Assembly (NCBI GenBank): GCA_028696935.1
Contig: JAQVGE010000008.1
Span: 4,528-15,338 of the forward strand
DNA length: 10,811 nucleotides
Source of the DNA: Minisyncoccota bacterium
GTDB taxonomy: Bacteria > Patescibacteria > Paceibacteria > UBA9973
Direction of reading: 5' to 3'
Below, piece by piece: positions 5,128-10,811 of this stretch. The position numbers and the translations under genes are program-made. Numbering within the stretch: position 1 is the stretch's first letter; each line of letters opens with the position of its first letter. A model generated the notes under the pieces. It made no database searches. It had not been told where the DNA came from and saw only the letters and a list, made by a program, of their open reading frames with translations.

Positions 5128-5183
5128 TTGGCTTTTCAAAAGCCAATGTCCGCTATATCTTAACTTGGTTAGATGATAGGGCC
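5128..5183 (-). pseudogene. Decayed 5' half of a tRNA-Glu gene
   Basis: The minus strand from 5183 begins GGCCCTATC, identical to the start of tRNA-Glu. It retains a distorted D region and an anticodon-like hairpin around 5147-5128 (GGACATTGGCTTTT compared with GGACATCGGCTTTT). The D arm is longer and altered, the hairpin has become a perfect 9-bp palindrome with one central base, and no variable region, T arm or 3' acceptor strand follows. It lies about 50 bp upstream of the intact tRNA-Glu in the same orientation, so it is probably a partial tandem duplication. Confidence 0.75.
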
Positions 5184-5314
5184 AAATATCCTATTCTAAT
5201 CATACCCTTAAAAAACAAAACAATTAACAAAAGTGAGTATATCATTTTTAAATAAAAAAACAAATAGTTTGGATAAAAGTCTTTTAAACTATGACTTAAT
5301 TGGATAAATACAAC

Positions 5315-5343
5315 TTGACTTTTATATAAATTAGTGATATAAT
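5315..5343 (+). promoter_or_regulatory. Promoter of the SPFH operon
   Basis: -35 box TTGACT (5315-5320), 17-bp spacer, perfect -10 box TATAAT (5338-5343). The start point would be near 5350, with a 32-nt A/T-rich leader that has no Shine-Dalgarno before the ATG at 5382. It is one of the best matches to the sigma-70 consensus in the window. Confidence 0.88.
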
Positions 5344-5381
5344 ATAAGAAATAAGTAAAAAATCTTTAAAAATTAAATATC

Positions 5382-6599
5382 ATGAAAGAAAAAGAAGTAA
5401 GAACTATTTTTTTAGTATTATTGGGGCTTTTTATTCTAAGCACATTAACATGGATTCCGATTATTATCGGAGGTGGAACTATTAGGAGTGCCCTCCTTTG
5501 GATGGTTATCTCTTTTGCAACTGGTTGGGTTTTGATTATCGGAATATTTAATATTCCCAATAATCCTCCCCACATTGGTCTTCTGACCAAATTAGATAAG
5601 AAAATTTGGAAGAGTGACAAAAAAGTTGTTGTTCTGCCAGAAGGACTTGTTTGGGTATTCTTACCTGAAATTTTCTACAATGTAATTCTAATCTTAAAGG
5701 AAAGAAGGCAGAAAACCTTGTCTCCCCAAAAAATTCTAACACCTGACAACGTTGACATTAAAGTACCAATAACTTTGGCTTGGAATGTTAACGACCAAGA
5801 ATGTGATCAATTCATCGACATTGGTAGTGATAGAGGTGTAGATGAACACATTTCAGGAATCATTGAAGGAAGATTGAGAGAATACTCAAGACACCCTAAA
5901 GAAGGACCTATGGATTGGAAAGAAATGATTGCTTCTAGTCTTAAGACTTTGGATTTTTTGGTAAAAAGTCTATGTGAAAATAACACAGAAGAACCAACAT
6001 CAGAACAAAAAAGTGACTTCAATTTTATGGAGAAGATATATGAAGGCAATGTTCCAACAGCTCCAATGTTAGATTTTGTAGAAGGTAAAGAACCCTCAAA
6101 TACCCTTGTCAAAGAAAAATGGGGTGGTGAAGAAGGTGAACATAAATGGAAAAAGCTTTTGGATATAATACCAGAATTAAATGATAAAAATTCTGAGATA
6201 AGAAGGAAGATTAAAAAAAGAAAAGATCTTCTCGAGGCTCTCCAAAAAGGTAAGGCGAATATTCCAATTGCTGGAACAGGTTGCTTCCTGCAGAGGTTAA
6301 CCATCGGTGATATTGATCCTTCTGGTGAAATCTATGAAGCCGACATTGCTCTTCAGAAAGAAGAAAGACAAAGGGAATCCGAGACTTTTGAAGTTGATAC
6401 AGACATCAGAAAAGCTCAATTACTTCAAGAAAAACTTAAAAAATCCGGAAAAGAAGTTTCTATTGAGGAATGTTTCCAAATCATTATGAAATGGAAAATG
6501 ATTAAAGATGGACGAGGGTTTGTTTACGACGGGTCTTTCGGTAATTTCTCAAAATTAGGAGATATCGTAAAAGATATCATGAAAGGAGGTAAAGAATGA
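5382..6599 (+). CDS. SPFH/band 7 domain membrane protein
   Basis: A 405-residue protein. Two hydrophobic helices (about 8-30 and 36-58) anchor it in the membrane. They are followed by FNIPNNPPHIGLLTK, a segment I associate with SPFH proteins of Parcubacteria-like genomes. Residues 63-170 and about 290-335 make up the band 7/SPFH part. The typical end QRLTIGDIDPSGEIYEADIA, followed by the charged helix QKEERQRESE, is clear. Residues 200-290 look like an insertion rich in Lys and Glu with a helical charged stretch. SPFH proteins (stomatin, prohibitin, flotillin, HflK/C) assemble into membrane rings or scaffolds and often regulate proteases. The next gene overlaps its stop codon, so the two products probably work together. 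Confidence 0.85.
   Translation: MKEKEVRTIFLVLLGLFILSTLTWIPIIIGGGTIRSALLWMVISFATGWVLIIGIFNIPNNPPHIGLLTKLDKKIWKSDKKVVVLPEGLVWVFLPEIFYNVILILKERRQKTLSPQKILTPDNVDIKVPITLAWNVNDQECDQFIDIGSDRGVDEHISGIIEGRLREYSRHPKEGPMDWKEMIASSLKTLDFLVKSLCENNTEEPTSEQKSDFNFMEKIYEGNVPTAPMLDFVEGKEPSNTLVKEKWGGEEGEHKWKKLLDIIPELNDKNSEIRRKIKKRKDLLEALQKGKANIPIAGTGCFLQRLTIGDIDPSGEIYEADIALQKEERQRESETFEVDTDIRKAQLLQEKLKKSGKEVSIEECFQIIMKWKMIKDGRGFVYDGSFGNFSKLGDIVKDIMKGGKE
6583..6590 (+). promoter_or_regulatory. Strong Shine-Dalgarno for the 143-aa gene
   Basis: AAGGAGGT lies inside the last codons of the SPFH gene, five bases before the ATG at 6596. It is the only strong Shine-Dalgarno in the window. It fixes the start of the second gene and suggests that SD use here is reserved for a coupled internal gene. 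Confidence 0.85.
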
Positions 6600-7027
6600 G
6601 CAACGCTTCACTAAAAAAAATAGCAATGAACAGTTTTATTCTTTTTTTTGTGATTGCTATTATTTTCGCTGGAATAAATAGTATACGTAAAAGTAGAAGT
6701 GAAAAAAAATCCAAAAAGACAGAAAAGGTTCAGAGCTACAAATCGACCCCGAGTTATTACGAAAAAGAAGTCTCTCTTAAAAAAGGAGAAATCGTGATCG
6801 TACAAATTCCTAGGAATTACTATTACGGTTTAGATGGTGGTGGTCAAAAATACTACCGCCAAGCTTACCATAAGAAAAGTGATTCTTATGGAGAAAAAGA
6901 ACTCGTCGGAGGAGGACTACCAGTTAAAGATAGTGGTAGTGACATTGGTCACTTACGATTATCCCCTTATGAAAAGGAAATAACTGTTGTAATAATCTTT
7001 TCTAAAGACAAAAGTCAAATTAAATAA
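6596..7027 (+). CDS. Single-helix membrane protein with extracytoplasmic domain
   Basis: A 143-residue protein that I do not recognise. A short N-terminus is followed by one hydrophobic helix (about 12-29, FILFFVIAIIFAGI) and then a strongly basic linker (RKSRSEKKSKKTEK). The rest (55-143) is a small, probably beta-rich domain with a Tyr-rich patch IPRNYYYGLDGGGQKYY and a late strand EITVVIIF. The basic linker right after the helix would by the positive-inside rule favour a cytoplasmic C-terminal domain; if the helix is instead a signal anchor, the domain is outside. The start overlaps the SPFH stop codon (ATGA) with a strong Shine-Dalgarno, so the two are translationally coupled. Confidence 0.8.
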   Translation: MSNASLKKIAMNSFILFFVIAIIFAGINSIRKSRSEKKSKKTEKVQSYKSTPSYYEKEVSLKKGEIVIVQIPRNYYYGLDGGGQKYYRQAYHKKSDSYGEKELVGGGLPVKDSGSDIGHLRLSPYEKEITVVIIFSKDKSQIK

Positions 7028-7057
7028 AAAACCCCGAGTATAACTCGGGGCTTTTTT
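7027..7057. terminator. Shared convergent terminator
   Basis: CCCCGAG (7032-7038) and CTCGGGG (7044-7050) form a 7-bp GC-rich stem with loop TATAA, flanked by an A run on the left and CTTTTTT on the right. It works on both strands: it ends the SPFH operon and, read from the right, the pilin-like operon. The latter's last stop codon (7058-7056) is at the edge of the T run. Confidence 0.92.
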
Positions 7058-7871
7058 AATTTTCCATTTCAACGGCAACCCAATACTCATAATTACCAGT
7101 ATTTTCATTCATTATATATTTTTCTTCTAGAATACTAGCTGTCGGATAAACTGTGGTCATTGTATTTATATCTTCAATCTCTATTCCAACCAATAAAAAG
7201 GCATTTTTAATCGCAATTTCCCTAGCTAATTGTAAAAGAGGATTAACCCCTGAGGATTGAACTCGAGTAAATAGAGCATCAGAAGAATAAGTTCTTGAAA
7301 GCAGAGACGGACCAGTACTCACATACTGGAGAGTTGAGATATTACCCGATGAAGAAGTATATCCCCCATCAATAGCTGAAGACCCACCCACAGAAGTAGA
7401 ACCATCAACAGTAGAAGAACCATCGGCTGGAGTATAACTATTAGTTGGGTCACTTGTAAAATCAACACCACCAGAAGGATTAACCATTCCACCTCCAATA
7501 TCTGACTGGAAAGGATCAGACCCACTATACGTATCAAAAGACCCACTACCATCACTATCAGTGATTTCATAATCACCAGTATTTTCTATTTTAATCTTTC
7601 TTTCACCTACTGTATTTAAAATGAGATTCATAATCCCAAAAACCGCAACCATAATAAAAAGACCAATTACTCCATGGAGCATATGGCTTTTGCTATTTTT
7701 ACGAATTTCCTCACTATCAGGGTTTAATAAATATTGAGCAACCCCATAAAGAAAATATACCAGTGCCAAAGCAAAGAGAAAGAAGATAATAGGGTTAATA
7801 ATAACCTTATTAATACTTTTCATTAGCGTCATCACGCTTGCTTCGGCAACTGGTATAAATCCAAAATCCAT
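7056..7871 (-). CDS. Pilin-like two-helix protein with long C-terminal extension
   Basis: A 271-residue protein and the last gene of the pilin-like operon. Residues 26-88 match the other paralogs: helix one (ALALVYFLYGVAQYLL), a polar loop NPDSEEIRKNSK at 50-61, and helix two (GVIGLFIMVAVFGIMNLI). The pattern is that of TrbC/VirB2-like T4SS pilins. Residues 100-180 are a low-complexity linker of Ser, Gly, Asp and Thr, and residues 186-271 form an extra domain of helices and strands ending WVAVEMEN. The N-terminus lacks a clear signal peptide. Twelve bases separate it from the preceding gene. The extension would be exposed on the cell surface or act as an adaptor. The pilin-like core is clear; the tail is unknown. 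Confidence 0.8.
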   Translation of the reverse strand: MDFGFIPVAEASVMTLMKSINKVIINPIIFFLFALALVYFLYGVAQYLLNPDSEEIRKNSKSHMLHGVIGLFIMVAVFGIMNLILNTVGERKIKIENTGDYEITDSDGSGSFDTYSGSDPFQSDIGGGMVNPSGGVDFTSDPTNSYTPADGSSTVDGSTSVGGSSAIDGGYTSSSGNISTLQYVSTGPSLLSRTYSSDALFTRVQSSGVNPLLQLAREIAIKNAFLLVGIEIEDINTMTTVYPTASILEEKYIMNENTGNYEYWVAVEMEN

Positions 7872-7883
7872 AAAATTAGAAAA

Positions 7884-8240
7884 CTAACACTCAACTCCTG
7901 GTCCAGGAATACAAGGGATTGCCCCTTCGTTTAATTGTTCAGGTCCTACTCCAAAAGTACTAGTCACAAGTCTAATAATCCCCCAGAAAGCAACAATCAC
8001 AAACAAACCAATAAGACCTCTAATGATTGCTGAACTTGCACTCTTCTTCTTTTCTTCATCAGTTGAGATAGTATATTGGATAACCCCCCAAATAAAGTAA
8101 ACAACTGCAAAAGCAATCAAAACAGGAATCAACCAAGATAGAATCTGGTTAACTGTTGCAATGATACTAAATGCATCAGCTGCAAAAGCAACTGTTGGTA
8201 AAGACCCAATAACTGACCCCAATAAAATAATTTTCTTCAT
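7884..8240 (-). CDS. Pilin-like two-helix membrane protein with signal peptide
   Basis: A 118-residue paralog. Residues 1-20 are a signal peptide with likely cleavage after AFA (TVAFA/ADAF). Helix one is 33-56 (LIPVLIAFAVVYFIWGVIQY), the polar loop is STDEEKKKSAS at 59-69, and helix two is 74-95 (RGLIGLFVIVAFWGIIRLV). The sequence around both helices is closest to the genes at 7056-7871 and 8360-8698 (IWGxIQY, GLIGLFV). Cys110 and Cys118 in the C-terminal tail could form a disulfide outside the cell. A TGn-extended -10 box lies about 85 bp upstream, so this gene may begin a sub-operon with the 271-aa gene. Confidence 0.82.
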   Translation of the reverse strand: MKKIILLGSVIGSLPTVAFAADAFSIIATVNQILSWLIPVLIAFAVVYFIWGVIQYTISTDEEKKKSASSAIIRGLIGLFVIVAFWGIIRLVTSTFGVGPEQLNEGAIPCIPGPGVEC

Positions 8241-8324
8241 AGATTAACTTATTTATTAAATATTAAGCGACCTAATAATAATTTTCCATCCTTTTTCGAT
8301 AGAGAGAATGGACACTACCCTTAT

Positions 8325-8333
8325 ATTATATCA
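8325..8333 (-). promoter_or_regulatory. Internal promoter in the pilin-like operon
   Basis: The minus strand reads TGATATAAT (8333-8325), a TGn-extended perfect -10 box. TTGTGA with a 19-bp spacer is a weak -35 candidate. It sits in the only large gap of the operon (8241-8359). The leader of about 78 nt contains a hairpin CCATTC/GGATGG (near 8308-8283). It would allow separate expression of the last two genes. Confidence 0.65.
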
Positions 8334-8359
8334 TAAAAAGATATAATTCTCACAAGTTC

Positions 8360-8698
8360 TTACTGTGAAAGCTGTGGAATAAGTGTTCTTATTCCAAAGG
8401 TATTCGAAAACACTGCTACCAACCCCCAAACACTTATCATCACAAACAAACCAATTAAACCCCAAAGAAGAAAACTCTTCCCTTTTTTTCTTTTTTCTTC
8501 ATTGTCTGGATTCATAAAATATTGGATAATCCCCCAAATAAAAGCTACTGTGGCCAAACTAAAAAGAAAAGGTATAACTGATTTAACTAAAGTACAACTT
8601 GCCCAGTTAAAAATATTCCCGATGCTTGTAAACTCAACGTCTCGACAAACATCTACAATTGCTTGTCCTTCAGCGGCTTCTACAATGATTGTTTTCAT
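8360..8698 (-). CDS. Pilin-like two-helix membrane protein
   Basis: A 112-residue paralog. Helix one is 40-62 (FLFSLATVAFIWGIIQYFM), the polar loop is NPDNEEKRKKGK at 63-74, and helix two is 76-98 (FLLWGLIGLFVMISVWGLV). There is no classic signal peptide; the N-terminal 38 residues are polar with Cys18 and Cys35, which could pair by disulfide outside the cell. The start lies nine bases after the stop codon of the preceding gene and in the same reading frame. An upstream start is excluded by that stop. No Shine-Dalgarno is present. The fold assignment rests on the shared loop and helix pattern. Confidence 0.82.
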   Translation of the reverse strand: MKTIIVEAAEGQAIVDVCRDVEFTSIGNIFNWASCTLVKSVIPFLFSLATVAFIWGIIQYFMNPDNEEKRKKGKSFLLWGLIGLFVMISVWGLVAVFSNTFGIRTLIPQLSQ

Positions 8699-8707
8699 TT
8701 TTATAAT

Positions 8708-9157
8708 TTAAGTATTACTTTTAATTTCTTCGACCGTTGTAACTATTGCTTTTGACAACACGAATGCTCCGAGAAGCAAAGCTGCTCCAATAAGAGTATA
8801 AATAAATGTTGTCTTCGCATTTTTCAGTTTTTCTGGATTACCAGCAGCAGACACAAAAAGAAAACCAGAATAAATAATTGCAAGAGTCACAATCGGAACA
8901 CCAATAATAAGAATAATGTTTATTATAGCTTCAATAAAAGATGGGATGTCTTTTAGTTCATCACCCAAAGGGTTATCAATGGTTGTATTTATATTCAAAG
9001 TATTACTACCTGTATCATCAATTCCACCTGTATTACCACCCGTATCATCAACAGCCAAAACCATCGTTGACATAAAAGAGAAAGCCAACACTAAAACAAA
9101 ACTATACCTTAAAATATTTTGTAGAATTGTATATTTTTTATTTTTAATATTTTTCAT
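8708..9157 (-). CDS. T4SS pilin-like protein with signal peptide
   Basis: A 149-residue paralog. A long basic N-terminus (MKNIKNKKYTILQN) and a hydrophobic stretch to residue 35 form a signal peptide with likely cleavage after VLA. Residues 37-60 are Gly/Asp/Thr-rich with a repeated DDTGxN motif. Helix one is about 74-103, followed by the loop AAGNPEKLKNAK at 104-115 and helix two at 117-141. The GNPEKL-AK loop is typical of the CPR 'T4SS pilin' family (Pfam T4SS_pilin, by recall). Members resemble the VirB2/TrbC subunits of conjugative pili. Nineteen bases separate it from the gene before. Confidence 0.85.
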   Translation of the reverse strand: MKNIKNKKYTILQNILRYSFVLVLAFSFMSTMVLAVDDTGGNTGGIDDTGSNTLNINTTIDNPLGDELKDIPSFIEAIINIILIIGVPIVTLAIIYSGFLFVSAAGNPEKLKNAKTTFIYTLIGAALLLGAFVLSKAIVTTVEEIKSNT

Positions 9158-9176
9158 AAAGTTATTTTATAAATAA

Positions 9177-9629
9177 TTATCTAGTAAGGAACCACGGACC
9201 ATCAAAACCAAGACTTGTTAAAATAGTATTAATTATTAACCAAGCAGCTAAAGCAAAAAGATAGCCAAAAATAACATTTTTTAAAATACTTTTAGCTGTT
9301 GATAATTTACCTGGATCACCACTAGCTGTAATTAACAAAAAACCAGCATAAGCAAAGATCAGGGCAGCAAGCGGTGTCGCAATCGTAAAGAGTAAGAAAT
9401 TAATAACTTTATTAATCATTTTCATTAGCTCTTCAAATCCACAACCTCCTGCTGGGCATTCAGGAACTAACCCTCCCGCCGGTGATGAAGCATCTCCTTC
9501 TTCAGCATAAACAACTGCCGACAAATTTTCCCCTTCAAAACTTAAACTAGTAAAGTTTTTCAAACTTGAAAAATAAAAAGAAAAAAGGAAAGTTGTTGTG
9601 ATAAGACTAAAGATTGCTAATTTTTTCAT
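9177..9629 (-). CDS. T4SS pilin-like protein with signal peptide, cysteine motif
   Basis: A 150-residue paralog and the first pilin-like gene after the solute-binding protein. A hydrophobic N-terminal segment and a second part up to VYA (residue 42) form a long signal sequence. The short mature N-terminus has CPAGGC (Cys58 and Cys63), a possible small disulfide loop. Helix one is about 75-101, the loop SGDPGKLSTAK at 103-113 corresponds to GNPEKLKNAK of the next gene, and helix two is 114-140. It ends GFDGPWFLTR. The start follows the upstream stop by only seven bases without a Shine-Dalgarno, so expression with that gene is nearly certain. Confidence 0.85.
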   Translation of the reverse strand: MKKLAIFSLITTTFLFSFYFSSLKNFTSLSFEGENLSAVVYAEEGDASSPAGGLVPECPAGGCGFEELMKMINKVINFLLFTIATPLAALIFAYAGFLLITASGDPGKLSTAKSILKNVIFGYLFALAAWLIINTILTSLGFDGPWFLTR

Positions 9630-9636
9630 AAATAAT

Positions 9637-10811
9637 TTATTTTATTATTTGCTTAAACTGGCTTTGAGCCCTATTAATAGCTCCATCAATATCCATTTTA
9701 TTAGATAAAATATTATCAAATAATTCACTAAAAACAGAATCAGTGACTCTCCTATCTGGATCAGCCCAAGATTTAGCAACAATGGCTGAATTATAAAAAG
9801 TATACATATAAGCCCCTTCTGGTCTCTCAGAAAGAAGCGTTCTTGAAGCTGGTGGTAAAGCCAAAGTATTACTAAAATTGAGTGCTACATCATTAGAACT
9901 TAATAGTCCTGCAACTTGAAAAGCAAGGGAAAGATTTTTTGATTTCCTATTAACTGAAACTGCGTAAATATCTCCGTAAGTTCTTTTGGTTGTATTTCTT
10001 GTCTGAATGATTTCCCTGACATCAAAGCTTAAGTTTGGGTTAGTTGATTCTATTCTAAAAAGCTCACTAGCTTTACCTAGATAGATAGCTAGCTTACCAC
10101 TAGCAAACATATCAAATGAATTAGGTAAAGAACGATTCCAAGAGTAAGCAATGTTTGACGGATCAGAAAATTCCATCATAAACTCTAAAATTGCCTGTAG
10201 GGGTGGTCTTGAAAAATTGGAAGAATTATCATCAAGAACTGGAACATATTTACCTTCTATCTTTTTAACAATTGGATTACCACTCTGAAGCAAAAAGGCT
10301 GATAAAATTTCTTTTGAATTAGAAATATTATCATAACGCCCAAGGGCAACCATACTTTGTAAAATTGTTCCACTATTTTCTCGCTTTGTTAATCGATTAT
10401 TTAAATTAAATAATTCATCCCAGTAAGCTGGTGGATTAGCAAGACCTTGATTCGCAATTAAGTTTTTGTTGTAGTACATCATCATCGGATCAACAAAAAT
10501 AGGTAATCCGACAATCCCATCTTCTTCTAAGAAAATTTCAGCTCCATCAATAAAAGAAGTCCTAAAAGTTTTTTCTGGATAAGTTGCATAGGGAATCTTA
10601 TAAAAGAACTCTTTGTTTTTCATAATCATTTCTGGAGTTATAAAAAACAAATCTGGACCTGAATCTTTAGCAAAAGCCTCGATTAATTCTTGTTGATAGG
10701 TAGAAATATCTTTTCTAACATATTTAATATATAAATCACGATTTTCCCCAGAAGCAGTTTCAAAAACTTGATATAAATCAGGGTCAGAAACAGTTCCCCA
10801 AACCACAATGT
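9637..10811 (-). CDS. Extracellular solute-binding protein-like, 5' end missing
   Basis: The 3' end of a gene that continues past the right window edge; about 391 codons are visible. A GTG at 10806-10804 is probably internal, since the frame stays open upstream and the VVWGTVSDPD segment is the first strand of the mature fold in family 1 solute-binding proteins. Other signs are the YQQELIEAFAKDSGPDLFF-like segment near residues 38-56, LPIFVDPMMMYYNKNL near 99-114, and FDMFASGKLAIYLG later. Such proteins normally deliver sugars to ABC transporters, but no permease or ATPase gene is beside it here. It leads directly into five pilin-like genes, which suggests a surface role. Signal peptide and true start are outside the window. 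Confidence 0.82.
   Translation of the reverse strand, partial: IVVWGTVSDPDLYQVFETASGENRDLYIKYVRKDISTYQQELIEAFAKDSGPDLFFITPEMIMKNKEFFYKIPYATYPEKTFRTSFIDGAEIFLEEDGIVGLPIFVDPMMMYYNKNLIANQGLANPPAYWDELFNLNNRLTKRENSGTILQSMVALGRYDNISNSKEILSAFLLQSGNPIVKKIEGKYVPVLDDNSSNFSRPPLQAILEFMMEFSDPSNIAYSWNRSLPNSFDMFASGKLAIYLGKASELFRIESTNPNLSFDVREIIQTRNTTKRTYGDIYAVSVNRKSKNLSLAFQVAGLLSSNDVALNFSNTLALPPASRTLLSERPEGAYMYTFYNSAIVAKSWADPDRRVTDSVFSELFDNILSNKMDIDGAINRAQSQFKQIIK

Noticed and set aside
4948..5139. 63-aa minus-strand open frame
   Set aside because: It spans tRNA-Glu and a hairpin repeat; no start signal and no protein-like composition.
6597..6599. TGA read as glycine, as in Gracilibacteria
   Set aside because: TGA ends the SPFH gene in the expected ATGA overlap, and large genes show no internal TGA.
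10804..10806. GTG as the true start of the solute-binding-like gene
   Set aside because: The frame is open to the window edge and the protein would lack its signal peptide; the start is most likely outside.

Overview
The window looks like a piece of a Candidate Phyla Radiation (Patescibacteria) genome, most likely Parcubacteria-like. The signs are AT-rich DNA, very short gene spacing inside operons, small membrane proteins with no Shine-Dalgarno sequence, an SPFH protein of the type common in these genomes, and a row of TrbC/VirB2-like two-helix 'pilin' proteins beside a solute-binding-protein homologue. TGA is used as a stop codon (6597-6599), so nothing suggests a recoded genetic code. The lineage is inferred from gene content and style; there is no marker gene such as 16S rRNA.

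Left part (1-2010): tandem and direct repeats lie just 3' of a tRNA-Ser(CGA) gene on the minus strand and include a second copy of the tRNA 3' end. Next is gpmI, a complete glycolytic phosphoglycerate mutase that appears to be transcribed without a leader. The tRNA promoter overlaps the 3' end of gpmI, and the gpmI promoter abuts the terminator of the gene before it.

Middle part (2034-5183): single-gene units. These are an exported protein with an outer-membrane beta-barrel-like pattern, a 61-aa two-helix membrane protein, a 120-aa membrane protein, and an alpha/beta hydrolase fused to a cupin. The last two each have their own promoter and hairpin terminator, and they are separated by hairpin-rich repeats that resemble tRNA 3' ends. 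This zone ends at tRNA-Glu(UUC) and a decayed tRNA-Glu half. One repeat (194-255 and 3285-3346) differs between its copies almost only by compensatory or wobble changes, which is strong evidence for selection on a folded RNA or single-stranded DNA.

Right part (5315-10811): a strong promoter drives a two-gene operon of an SPFH/band 7 membrane protein and a single-helix membrane protein with an extracytoplasmic domain. It ends at a shared convergent terminator. Opposite it runs a minus-strand operon: a solute-binding-protein-like gene (5' end outside the window), then five consecutive paralogous two-helix pilin-like proteins. The last two sit behind an internal promoter, and the final one carries a Ser/Gly-rich linker and an extra C-terminal domain. 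This array is the best candidate for a multi-component envelope machine, such as a conjugation or DNA-uptake-like pilus or channel, but no ATPase or other hallmark secretion gene lies in the window.
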